This document shows, in pieces, positions 52,674 to 60,947 of a DNA stretch of 64,000 nt. The position numbers were made by a program, and so were the translations under genes. How positions within the stretch are numbered: position 1 is the first letter of the stretch; each line of letters begins with the position of its first letter. This DNA comes from Brenneria goodwinii (GTDB lineage: Bacteria; Pseudomonadota; Gammaproteobacteria; Enterobacterales; Enterobacteriaceae). The DNA lies in NCBI RefSeq assembly GCF_002291445.1, contig NZ_CP014137.1, positions 744,001 to 808,000 on the forward strand, in the 5' to 3' direction. The notes under the pieces were generated by a model. That model was not told the origin of the DNA and searched no databases. It saw only the letters and a program-made list of their open reading frames with translations.

Positions 52674-53903
52674 TTAAATATTGTGATGATTCTGTTTTTC
52701 CAGATACATATTTTTATCTGCTTCTTCCATTAAAGATTTTAATGTCGAATTATTATCGGCAATTGCTACGCCGATACTAAGTGTCATAATAATCGTAATT
52801 CCGTTGGATAAACAGATTGGTTCGCTCATTTTTCTATGAATTTTTCTTATGACGTCGTCAATATAGTTTATCTCTTTCTTTTCAGAGAGCAGGAACAGCG
52901 CGAACTCGTCGCCGCCCAGGCGTGAAGGGAGCGATGCTTTACCCGCGCAATCCAATAAACGATTGGCAATAGTAATTAATACCTCATCGCCTGCGGCATG
53001 TCCGTAGGTATCGTTAATCTCCTTGAAACGGTTGCCATCAATGAAAAGCAGTGCGATCTGAGATTTACCTTTTTTATCTTTGAGCAGATTTTCCAGCGTG
53101 CTGCAAAATGCGGCTCTGTTGGCTAATCCTGTTAGCGAGTCGCGCCGTGAGCGCTTTAGCAAAGAATCATTCTCTTTCAATATCTGATTCTGCCAATGCT
53201 CAATTTCATCAATTAAGCTATTAAAATCTTTGCTTAAGGTGTCGATTTCCACAATTTTCCCCGCCGGCGCCCGTCGAGTGAAATTACGGTTTTCTCTGAT
53301 ATCATGCACCACGTCGGTGATGTTTTGCAGGTCGATAATCAGCCCGTTATGCAAACGTCGAGAGATAAAAATCGACAGCACAGAGGATAAGATGACGCAC
53401 AGAGTCAGCGTGATGAGTGAGAAATAAACAAATTGTTTAACCGTGGCATCCGCGCCGGATATCTCAATGTTACCGACTAATTCTCCCCGATGATAAATAG
53501 GCTGAATAATCGAGTGCGGGAAAAGCCAGCGGATGATCAGTTTATCCGTATTATCCATAGATAGGCTATCGGTAGCCCGCCATTCCGTCAATTTTCTCCC
53601 TTGAGCATTCGTCACGATAGCAGAGCTAAATTGATCCTTCTGACCCAGGTTGTTCAATATTTCTTTGGCGGCGACGCCGTCCTGAAATACCACCGCGGCT
53701 TCTATACTTTGACTTAACGTATAGGCCAGCAATTGCAGATTCTTTTCAGCATATTGCTTGAATGAAATCATTGAAGCGGCGGTAATCAGCATCCACGATA
53801 CCGTCATCGTGATAATGAGACTCACCGTGCTAATACGCCTCAGGGCAGACCTGAAGGTTATTTTTCTTTCCATATAGGAAGCAAAAAATCCTTTCTTATT
53901 CAT
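52674..53903 (-). CDS. dgcN: Diguanylate cyclase YfiN (DgcN/TpbB)
   Basis: About 409 residues from ATG 53903; ATG 53873 (MERKITF) or starts further upstream are possible. TM1 (VSLIITMTVSWMLITAASM), a periplasmic CHASE8 domain with AAVVFQDGVAA, TM2, HAMP (NGLIIDLQNITDVVHDIREN) and a GGDEF domain with the intact motif RLGGDEFALFL and DSLTGLANRAAF. It makes c-di-GMP and is held inactive by periplasmic YfiR. It overlaps yfiR by eight bases. The neighbouring c-di-GMP-dependent PgaCD complex is an obvious target. Confidence 0.92.
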   Translation of the reverse strand: MNKKGFFASYMERKITFRSALRRISTVSLIITMTVSWMLITAASMISFKQYAEKNLQLLAYTLSQSIEAAVVFQDGVAAKEILNNLGQKDQFSSAIVTNAQGRKLTEWRATDSLSMDNTDKLIIRWLFPHSIIQPIYHRGELVGNIEISGADATVKQFVYFSLITLTLCVILSSVLSIFISRRLHNGLIIDLQNITDVVHDIRENRNFTRRAPAGKIVEIDTLSKDFNSLIDEIEHWQNQILKENDSLLKRSRRDSLTGLANRAAFCSTLENLLKDKKGKSQIALLFIDGNRFKEINDTYGHAAGDEVLITIANRLLDCAGKASLPSRLGGDEFALFLLSEKKEINYIDDVIRKIHRKMSEPICLSNGITIIMTLSIGVAIADNNSTLKSLMEEADKNMYLEKQNHHNI

Positions 53904-54447
53904 GATGTTCATTCTGTGGGCGTGCAAGAATTAAAACTTCAGGGCTAACCCTGATGCCGGTTCGGGATAAAGAGTCTGAATTTACGGAAAAGCTGACTTT
54001 TTTATTGGCGAATATCAGACAAAATGCGCTGCCGGCGATACACTCCGGATTTTGTTCGGCAATCGTTAATAACGGATGAGCGGGACGTTGATTCGCTATT
54101 GTTAACTGCTCTGAAATCGATTCTTTGCCAAAATATACGGCATCGCAACGTGATGAAGAATAATCATTAATATTCTTCAACAGTAGGGAATTAAAAATCG
54201 TTTTCTTCTGAGTCGTAGCCGATGAGGTGAGTGCAGACGCAAAATAGGCGGATGAAAATACGCAAAGCGTAGGGGGTTTATTCGGAATGGGCCAGTATGA
54301 ATAACTGATAATTCCTGCCACGGTTTGATAAACCCTGTCAGCCGGTACCTGCGATATCTCGTATTGGATACTAGACGGTTCGGTTTTGGCTGAAACCACA
54401 GCAGCAAACAGTAAACACAGGGTGAATACAGGCCACTTTTTCACCAT
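53896..54447 (-). CDS. yfiR: YfiR family periplasmic inhibitor of YfiN
   Basis: 183 residues with a signal peptide (FTLCLLFAAVVSA). YfiR/DUF4154 features: QVPADRVYQTVAGIISYSYWP and a C-terminal CLIFANKKVSFSVNSDSLSRTGIRVSPEVL. The cysteines (residues ~62, 100, 135, 142) can form the disulfides that stabilise YfiR, so redox state may release the cyclase. First gene of yfiRNB. Confidence 0.9.
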   Translation of the reverse strand: MVKKWPVFTLCLLFAAVVSAKTEPSSIQYEISQVPADRVYQTVAGIISYSYWPIPNKPPTLCVFSSAYFASALTSSATTQKKTIFNSLLLKNINDYSSSRCDAVYFGKESISEQLTIANQRPAHPLLTIAEQNPECIAGSAFCLIFANKKVSFSVNSDSLSRTGIRVSPEVLILARPQNEHHE

Positions 54448-54667
54448 ATTTTAATCCAGTCATGTTAAAAAAAGCATTAATTCGAATAAGCTACAATATA
54501 TTTAATCTTCACTGTTCTATCCAGCGGTTTTTGGGAAGCGGCAACCGACGGTAGAGGTTAAATGACCGTTGGCGTTGACTTTCGCATTTACATATCCGGT
54601 CTTCCTGTTACAGTCAAAAAAACGCTAACCGACGTCGAGGTTGAGCTTTCCATCAATACCAAAGGAG

Positions 54668-55459
54668 ATGTCTTTTTTGGACCTATTAGCGATTAAATTG
54701 GCTGTAACGCCGGTTCTGATGCTTGTCGTTTCTTTAGCGGTAAGAAAGTGGGGCGGATTTGTTGGAGGGCTGCTCTCCGGTATGCCGCTGACCTCCGGCC
54801 CGGTCGCCCTGTTTCTGGCTATTGAGCAGGGACCGCAATTCGCGGCTAAGGCTGCTTCCGGCGCGCTGTCAGGACTGGCCGCGGTATTGCTTACCTACCT
54901 TTTCTACCTGGTCGTCGCCGGTTCTCTTTCTGTCTCGGCGTCTTGTGTCGGCGCACTGGTTTTTTTTGGCGTTATCTCTTTGCTGCTATCGGTTTCCGGT
55001 TCCCCGGTAGGCGCGATCATTATTAGTCTAGTGGCGATCGCGGTCATCATCCGGTTAACCAACCGGGGAGAGCAAGAGATAAGAAAATCAGCAGTACCGT
55101 TTTGGGATATTCCTTTACGCATGCTGACGTCAACAGCACTGCTGTTCGCTATTACCGGTTCGGCACATATAATCGGTCCTCATATCAGTGGCATTCTTTC
55201 ACCCTTTCCCGTTATCGCTTGGCCGTTAACGGTATTTGCGCATCTCCAGGGGGGGCGAAGTGAAATGGCGGCGGTAGTGCGTGGCAACGCGGTAAGCGCA
55301 ATAGGCGTTATTATCTTTTATGTGACGATTAGGGAACTGATCCTCCAGTCTGGATTGTTGACGACGTTTGTCGTTGCTTTCACCGCTTCAGTATTAACGA
55401 CGACCTTGCTGGCTGAAGTCATGCGACGCTCAGCTCAACGAGAGCGGCTTGTTAAATAG
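54668..55459 (+). CDS. Polytopic membrane protein of unknown function
   Basis: 263 residues, at least eight hydrophobic segments, very few charged residues outside the loops. I recognise no family; text such as RKWGGFVGGLLSGMPLTSGPVALFLAIEQG and SPFPVIAWPLTVFAHLQGG suggests a permease-like or integral transporter protein. The strong ribosome site AAAGGAG (54661-54667) touches ATG 54668; TTG 54677 would have ideal spacing of nine bases, so the true start may be three codons later. Stand-alone gene divergent from yfiR. Confidence 0.75.
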   Translation: MSFLDLLAIKLAVTPVLMLVVSLAVRKWGGFVGGLLSGMPLTSGPVALFLAIEQGPQFAAKAASGALSGLAAVLLTYLFYLVVAGSLSVSASCVGALVFFGVISLLLSVSGSPVGAIIISLVAIAVIIRLTNRGEQEIRKSAVPFWDIPLRMLTSTALLFAITGSAHIIGPHISGILSPFPVIAWPLTVFAHLQGGRSEMAAVVRGNAVSAIGVIIFYVTIRELILQSGLLTTFVVAFTASVLTTTLLAEVMRRSAQRERLVK

Positions 55460-55520
55460 CGTTACCGGGGTAGTCGCTAGAAGAAATCTCAATAACATCG
55501 AGCCGCCGGTTAAAGTCGAG

Positions 55521-55549
55521 CCCCGTCTACTACCGCAAGTACGACGGGG
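55521..55549. terminator. Bidirectional hairpin between convergent genes
   Basis: CCCCGTC-TAC (55521-55530) pairs with GTA-C-GACGGGG (55539-55549) with one bulge. It lies between the membrane protein and the minus-strand EIIA gene; no T-run on either side. Confidence 0.35.
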
Positions 55550-55632
55550 TGTGTTCGAGAGTGACGCTCATAAGACTACGTTGTTTGATGCTTATAACGC
55601 GCTTAATTGAGAGACTATCTGTGATAGTGAAA

Positions 55633-56064
55633 CTACCCTCGGTTAAGAATGCGCAGAAAATCCTGTTTATTCGAAATAAGCGAGAGTGCGTTGGCAATGA
55701 TTTCATCACTAAAAATCGTTGCGACCTGTTTTAGTACATCAATATGCTGTTTCTCTTTAGCGATAACGCCGATGGTAATAAACATCACATTGCTTCTATC
55801 CCAAATAACGCCATCGGGAAACTGATAAATTTCAATGCCTTTTTTAACAATGATATTGGTGGCTGATTTCGGTAGATGGGGAAGGGTAATGCCGTTTCCC
55901 AGGAACGTAGATACCTGCTGCTCCCTTTCATTGAGAAAGGCAATGCAATCCTGGCTGACATATCCTTTTTCTTTGAAAGCGTTACCTACCATTGATAGAA
56001 CTTCAGCTTTGTTTTTTGCCTGGCAGCCTAAGTGAAGGTTGTCGAGTGTAATATTATCTATCAT
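55633..56064 (-). CDS. PTS EIIA component, mannitol/fructose type (orphan)
   Basis: 143 residues with the EIIA active-site region GNGITLPHLPKSAT, His63 being the probable phospho-acceptor. No EIIB or EIIC gene is nearby; it ends a run of inositol genes and follows an MFS inositol-type transporter by 55 bases. It may have a regulatory role, phosphorylated by HPr and acting on the transporter or regulator (inference). Confidence 0.88.
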   Translation of the reverse strand: MIDNITLDNLHLGCQAKNKAEVLSMVGNAFKEKGYVSQDCIAFLNEREQQVSTFLGNGITLPHLPKSATNIIVKKGIEIYQFPDGVIWDRSNVMFITIGVIAKEKQHIDVLKQVATIFSDEIIANALSLISNKQDFLRILNRG

Positions 56065-56119
56065 GCTCTGTCTCCTTTGCGATATAGTCTATTTTTCTTT
56101 CGAATAAAACACCTCTTTA

Positions 56120-57517
56120 CTATGCACCCGCAGACAGCTCTTCCTCTAACTGCTCTAATGATTTATTAGACGTTTCTGGTAAGGCAAATACTACAAATAT
56201 AATAACCAGATAGTTTATAACCGCAAGAATCAGGAATACCGGACCCAAGCCAAGTTCTGCCTGAAGCACCGGGAATAAATAGCTGACGATGGCGTTCATG
56301 ATCCACATAAAGAATACCGAAATACCCATGGATAATCCGCGGATTTTTAACGGGAAAAGTTCAGCTAATACTACCCAGGTCAGGAACCCCATGGTGCCTT
56401 GCATTACGCCGACAAATAATGCGCCGAGCAGCCAGATAGCCGTGGCTTTTACATCGCCAACCAGATAATAGTCAGCCGCCGCGATGATCAAATGTAATGT
56501 CGCCATGAGGGCAAAACCGGAAATAATCAGTGTCTTGCGTTTGAATCGGTCAACCAGAAACATAACTCCGAATATCATGCCGCCGACAGAAAAAACACCG
56601 TTTAACACATTACATATCAATGATATTCTTTCTGAAAATCCAGCGGTACGGAGTATTTCCGTGCCGTAATACATAATAACATTCACGCCGGTTGTTTGCT
56701 GTATCGCTGCCCAGACGATACCGACCAGCAGTAATTTGAAAATCCAGGGGGTATTGAGAATGATTGACAACGCACCTTTCGCATGCAGCTTATTTTCTGC
56801 TTCGATATTAATTAACGTCACGATGTCATCAAATTCTTTAACCGCCCTTTCTGCCGGCCGAATTTGTTTTAAAATGCTTAATGCTTCTTCTTGACGATTT
56901 TTGCTAATCAACCATCGGGGGCTTTCTGGCGAACGCCACATGCCGAAAAGCAAACCCATGGCCGGTATCGCCTGAATAATTAACATATACCGCCAGACAT
57001 CGGGGAGGTGTCCCCAAAAGAAACCAATAAAGGCGTTAATCGCAAACGCGGATAATTGGCCGATGACAATTGCCACTTCATTTAGCCCAGTGAGTTTACC
57101 TCGCATTTCGGTGGGGGCCACTTCAGATATAAACGCGGGCGCGGTAACGGATGCCCCCCCCACGGCATAACCAAGTAAAAACCTGGCCACCAATAGGCAG
57201 GTAATATTGGGTGATAATGCAGACAGCATAGCGCCAAAGAAGAAAACGAATGATAAATATAATAAATATTTTCGCCGACCAAAATAGTCGGCCAGTCTGC
57301 CGCCACAGACGCTGCCAATCGCGGCGCCGATTAACAGCACGCTCATGACCAGGCCTTCGGTTGTCGGTGTTAAAGCCATATTTTCTTTTAAGGAAGGGAA
57401 GGCGCCGTTAATAACGCCCGTATCATAACCAAATAGCAAACCGCCGAACGTTGCGACCAATGTTATTTGGTGTAGTCGTTTTCTTTGTTGTATATTGAGA
57501 TTCATTATTAGCGACAT
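56120..57517 (-). CDS. MFS sugar/myo-inositol:proton symporter (IolT-like)
   Basis: 465 residues, twelve helices. Sugar-porter motifs: GYDTGVINGAF in helix 1, GGRLADYFGRRKYL between helices 2 and 3, PESPRWLISKNR after helix 6, QQTTGVNVIMYYGTEI in helix 7, and PETSNKSLEQLEEEL after helix 12. Its position among iol genes points to inositol. Start ATG 57517 or 57505 (MNLNIQQRK). Confidence 0.9.
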   Translation of the reverse strand: MSLIMNLNIQQRKRLHQITLVATFGGLLFGYDTGVINGAFPSLKENMALTPTTEGLVMSVLLIGAAIGSVCGGRLADYFGRRKYLLYLSFVFFFGAMLSALSPNITCLLVARFLLGYAVGGASVTAPAFISEVAPTEMRGKLTGLNEVAIVIGQLSAFAINAFIGFFWGHLPDVWRYMLIIQAIPAMGLLFGMWRSPESPRWLISKNRQEEALSILKQIRPAERAVKEFDDIVTLINIEAENKLHAKGALSIILNTPWIFKLLLVGIVWAAIQQTTGVNVIMYYGTEILRTAGFSERISLICNVLNGVFSVGGMIFGVMFLVDRFKRKTLIISGFALMATLHLIIAAADYYLVGDVKATAIWLLGALFVGVMQGTMGFLTWVVLAELFPLKIRGLSMGISVFFMWIMNAIVSYLFPVLQAELGLGPVFLILAVINYLVIIFVVFALPETSNKSLEQLEEELSAGA

Positions 57518-57748
57518 GTTTTTACCTTTTTATTCAGTTAACCAGGTTATGCCAAAAACCCATTAAAATACTTATGGCACTGGCTTTGAAACCTTTGGAA
57601 TCAAAGATGATGAGGCTTTTGACACTGTGAGTTATTATTTGCCTAATATTTTTTATATAAGGCAAATAAATTTGATAAAAAGTTTTATATTAATCTGATT
57701 ACTAACTAAGGTTTTATGGCTGCGCTATCCTCTTTTTATTGTCTTGTG

Positions 57749-58870
57749 TTAAATCTTAATCCATCGGCGTTCATGCGCTGAATGGGCAATAGCCTCCAAC
57801 ACTTGAGAAACCCGTAAACCTTCTTCAAAATCGGGCCACATTTTATCGTCGGCGGCAATACCGTTAATCAAATCTCTTATTTCGATAGTTTTTTGATCGT
57901 TGAAGCCAAATCCATGACCGGCAGAGACACAGAAAGGGGCGTAATCAGGATGAGAAGGTCCGACTAAAATAGTTTTGAAACCCTGTCTTTCCACCGGATC
58001 GTCATGGCGATAGAGTTTTAATTCGGCCATTCTTTCCTGGGTATAGGTGATTGAACCCTTAGTTCCGGTTACCACATAAGTTAACCCCATTTTGCTGCCG
58101 CTGGCGATGCGCGAGGTTTCGATAACCCCCATGACGCCGGATTCAAAACGGACTAACGCACTCGCCTGATCTTCATTTTCCACCTTGACGCGTTTGGCGG
58201 GATCGAGCGGATCCGGACGTTCTGCAATCACGGTCGCCATATCGCCGGCAACTTCGCTGATATTGCCGACAAGATAATGGGCCATATTAACGATATGCGC
58301 GGCAAGATCCCCCAATGCGCCTAAGCCAGCCAATGCTTTCTTGCAATGCCAGTCAATGGGAGACAGGGGATTGGCTAAATAATCTTCGTTATGGGTGCCG
58401 TAAAAATGCACTATCTCGCCAATTTCGCCATTTTCAATAATTTGCTTGGCTAACTGCGCCGCCGGGTTTTTCATATAATTAAAACCCACCAGCGTTTTGA
58501 CGTTAGCTTTTTTGGCGGCCGCCACCATTTCACTGGCGTCGGCGACCGTCAGCGCCAACGGTTTTTCGCTATAGACATGTTTGCCGTGCTTGATGGCTTC
58601 AAGCGCGACTTCTTTATGGAGAAAATTGGGAACACAAATATCGACGACGTCGATTTGCGGATCGCTGACCAACTGACGCCAGTCCGCCGTATAACGATTA
58701 AAACCAAACTCTTTGGCTTTTTTCTCTGCTAGATCATCGTTTATTTCCGCCAGCATTTCTTTCACTATTTTCCCTTTTAACGGAAAAACAGTGGGGGCCT
58801 GCGCATAGGCGATTGCATGACAACGCCCGATATAACCCGTACCGACTAACCCAATTTTGATTTCTTTCAT
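57749..58870 (-). CDS. Gfo/Idh/MocA-family inositol dehydrogenase-like oxidoreductase
   Basis: 373 residues. Rossmann motif GLVGTGYIGRCHAIAY, the family EKP motif (HVYSEKPLALTV, Lys catalytic), and the GDLAAHIVNMAHY region with the Asp/His pair. Substrate likely myo-, scyllo- or chiro-inositol or a derivative. As the true iolG-like gene upstream is truncated, this enzyme may be the working dehydrogenase of the cluster (inference). Separated from iolE by about 105 bases with two overlapping hairpins. Confidence 0.88.
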   Translation of the reverse strand: MKEIKIGLVGTGYIGRCHAIAYAQAPTVFPLKGKIVKEMLAEINDDLAEKKAKEFGFNRYTADWRQLVSDPQIDVVDICVPNFLHKEVALEAIKHGKHVYSEKPLALTVADASEMVAAAKKANVKTLVGFNYMKNPAAQLAKQIIENGEIGEIVHFYGTHNEDYLANPLSPIDWHCKKALAGLGALGDLAAHIVNMAHYLVGNISEVAGDMATVIAERPDPLDPAKRVKVENEDQASALVRFESGVMGVIETSRIASGSKMGLTYVVTGTKGSITYTQERMAELKLYRHDDPVERQGFKTILVGPSHPDYAPFCVSAGHGFGFNDQKTIEIRDLINGIAADDKMWPDFEEGLRVSQVLEAIAHSAHERRWIKI

Positions 58871-58919
58871 TAGTGACTCTCTATCTTATTGTTACTTTAC
58901 CCGCGAAATAGATCGCTGC

Positions 58920-58960
58920 CGGCGGCTAACCGCCGCAAGGTAAAAACAAGCCTTGCGGCG
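58920..58960 (-). promoter_or_regulatory. Two overlapping hairpins between iolE and dehydrogenase gene
   Basis: Hairpin 1: CGCCGCAAGG (58931-58940) with CCTTGCGGCG (58951-58960), a perfect 10-bp stem. Hairpin 2: CGGCGG (58920-58925) with CCGCCG (58930-58935), 4-base loop. They share 58931-58935, so in the RNA only one can form at a time. No U-run; a processing or attenuation site is possible. Confidence 0.45.
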
Positions 58961-58975
58961 ACGTAATACAGGTTA

Positions 58976-59872
58976 TTAAATGCCAGCGACCTCGCGAATG
59001 TAGCGCCTGGCTTTAACGGCATATTCAAAAGGATTCGCTTTAGCGGGATCTTGTTCCGCCTCCACTACGATCCATCCTTCATAACCAAAATCTTCCAGCA
59101 GCTTGAAGACCGGCTTGAAATCAATCACTCCGTCGCCCGGTACGGTAAAGGTTCCCTTTTTTACGCCATCGAGGAAACTCAGTTTATGGGCGCGAACTTC
59201 GGCCACGATCTTGTCCCGTACATCTTTCAGATGAACGTGGTTGATGCGCGGCAGGTGTTTTTCCAGGATTTGCAGCATCGCGTCCTGCGAGCCTTCCGAG
59301 TAGTAGGCATGGCCGGTGTCATAAAGCAGATAAACATCGTCATCCACCAGATCCATGAAACGATCGATTTCCTGGGCAGTTTGTATGCCGGTGCCCATAT
59401 GGTGATGCAAACCGACGGTCATCCCTTTTTCAGCGGCGAGATCCGCCAACGTGTTATAGCCGTCGGCTACCAGCCGCCACTCTTTATCGGTAAAGATAGG
59501 CCGCTCTTCCAGTACCGGCTTCGGCGTACCCTGGGTACTGCGCGACTGCTCGGAACAGCCAATGACTTTTGCCCCCATGGCATGAAGAAAATCCCGGTGA
59601 ATGATAAATTCGTCAATGGTTTTGGCTTGTTGTCCGTCGGCAAAAAAGGTGCTGAACCAGGCATTGCAGATTTGAATGCCGCGTATATCCAGCATTGGTT
59701 TGAGAACCTTGGGGTCTCGTGGATATTTACTGCCCACTTCGCTGCCGGTAAAACCGGCCAGCGCCATTTCGCTAACCGTTTGCTGGAATGTATTTTCCTT
59801 TCCTAAATCGGGCATGTCGTCATTGGTCCAGCCGATAGGAGCAATGGCGAGTTTGACTTTGTTTTTATCCAT
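58976..59872 (-). CDS. iolE: Inosose dehydratase
   Basis: Dehydrates 2-keto-myo-inositol (scyllo-inosose) to the trihydroxycyclohexanedione that IolD opens. 298 residues from ATG 59872 (MDKNKVKLAIAPIGWTNDDM), behind a ribosome site AAGGTG. TIM-barrel isomerase-type fold with metal ligands in GLHHHMGTG, YDTGHAYYSEG and NHVHLKDVR, and a catalytic Glu in VVEAEQDP. Second step of inositol catabolism. Confidence 0.94.
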   Translation of the reverse strand: MDKNKVKLAIAPIGWTNDDMPDLGKENTFQQTVSEMALAGFTGSEVGSKYPRDPKVLKPMLDIRGIQICNAWFSTFFADGQQAKTIDEFIIHRDFLHAMGAKVIGCSEQSRSTQGTPKPVLEERPIFTDKEWRLVADGYNTLADLAAEKGMTVGLHHHMGTGIQTAQEIDRFMDLVDDDVYLLYDTGHAYYSEGSQDAMLQILEKHLPRINHVHLKDVRDKIVAEVRAHKLSFLDGVKKGTFTVPGDGVIDFKPVFKLLEDFGYEGWIVVEAEQDPAKANPFEYAVKARRYIREVAGI

Positions 59873-59984
59873 GATAAAGACACCTTGAATAGAACGATAA
59901 GAGAAAAAAATATTCTGCGCGCCTGCTGATTGCGCGTAACAAAAGGGCATTGTGACTTAACGTTGGTGGAAAACCGAAAACGGA

Positions 59985-60134
59985 GGTAACGAAATACTCA
60001 ACCAACCCAGGATTTTTTTGCGGCGCGGTGCGGACGTTCTCGACCGCGGTTGCCCTTGGTAATACCTGGCAATAGCGTTGGATATGTTCCTGGCCAATGA
60101 CTTCGCTACCGATCACTCCTAATTTCAGCGTCAT
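59985..60134 (-). pseudogene. iolG: Truncated iolG (inositol 2-dehydrogenase) remnant
   Basis: From ATG 60134 the frame reads MTLKLGVIGSEVIGQEHIQR, the typical iolG N-terminus, then RYCQVLPRATAV, after which homology is lost and the frame runs out. Only about 30-40 of some 335 codons remain, and the nucleotide-binding GxGxxG is damaged (GSEVIG). It lies just upstream of iolE, where an intact iolG is common. The right boundary of the remnant is approximate. Confidence 0.75.
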
Positions 60135-60947
60135 GTTCATCCTCCTGTAAGACGTTATATTCAGAGTCTGGTGCGTGAACCGGCGTAGCCCGATGACCAT
60201 ACTGCCATACTGGAAAACGGTATCGTGGCACATATCGATTTGGAGTATCCGTCGTTCTGTATAAGAATATATCTTTCATAAGAAATTAATGCAGAAAAAA
60301 TATTCCGTTTTGAGAGAGGGATCATATATTGCCGGGGATTTTTGCATCCTGCTCTGGCGCGCCTGCGTTCTCCTTCGCAGCGCTCGGCAAATGGTTTTAT
60401 ATAATATGTTGTTTTTTAATCATATTTTGTTTTTTTATTTACCAGAATCTTATCTATTTTATTCAGATGCACATAAATAATCGTTAAAAAATGACCCAAA
60501 ACAGTGATGAATAATCAGTGCGATACATCTTTTTATCATTTTTTTAAAAATTAAATTTTTCATTCAATGAATTGTAAAATATTTATTTTATTTATTCGTC
60601 GACCAAACCCATTATAAGAACGCTTTCCGTCGGGCTATCGCCTTATCGGCCGGTTTCCTCGTGTCGATTGAGCCGTGCCTAGCCTGAATAGCCGTAGCCT
60701 GCTAAACGCCGGGGTGAAAAAATTGAATTACGAAGAATTATGCCCATCCGATGCCCAAGACACCGTCGGGAAAGCTTAAGGGCCGCTCGAAAAAGCGTGG
60801 AAATATAAAGCGAAAATGCGGACGCGCCGTCAGTTGAACGACGAAAGCCAATTTCGTTGGAATAGCGGCTGTCGATCATAGGAATTGACTGCCATCAGCC
60901 GGCCCGCATCTCCGGCATAACCACCGGAGATGCGGGCCGGAGCAGGC
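60135..60947. other. Gene-free region between iolD and the iolG remnant
   Basis: About 800 bases. The part 60390-60600 is very AT-rich. Short open frames (60289-60480 plus, 60679-60879 minus) have no ribosome site or recognisable content. A 17-bp-stem hairpin closes the region next to iolD. It is probably decayed sequence left by the iolG deletion (inference). Confidence 0.55.
60899..60940 (-). terminator. Strong GC-rich hairpin just after iolD
   Basis: Arms 60899-60915 and 60924-60940 (core GGCCCGCATCTCCGG) pair over 17 bases with an 8-base loop, seven bases past the iolD stop. No U-run follows on the minus strand, so it may act as a transcript-end stabiliser or a factor-dependent terminator. 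Confidence 0.6.

Noticed and set aside
60289..60879. Short frames at 60289-60480 (plus) and 60679-60879 (minus)
   Set aside because: No start signals and low-complexity or random-looking products in a decayed intergenic region.
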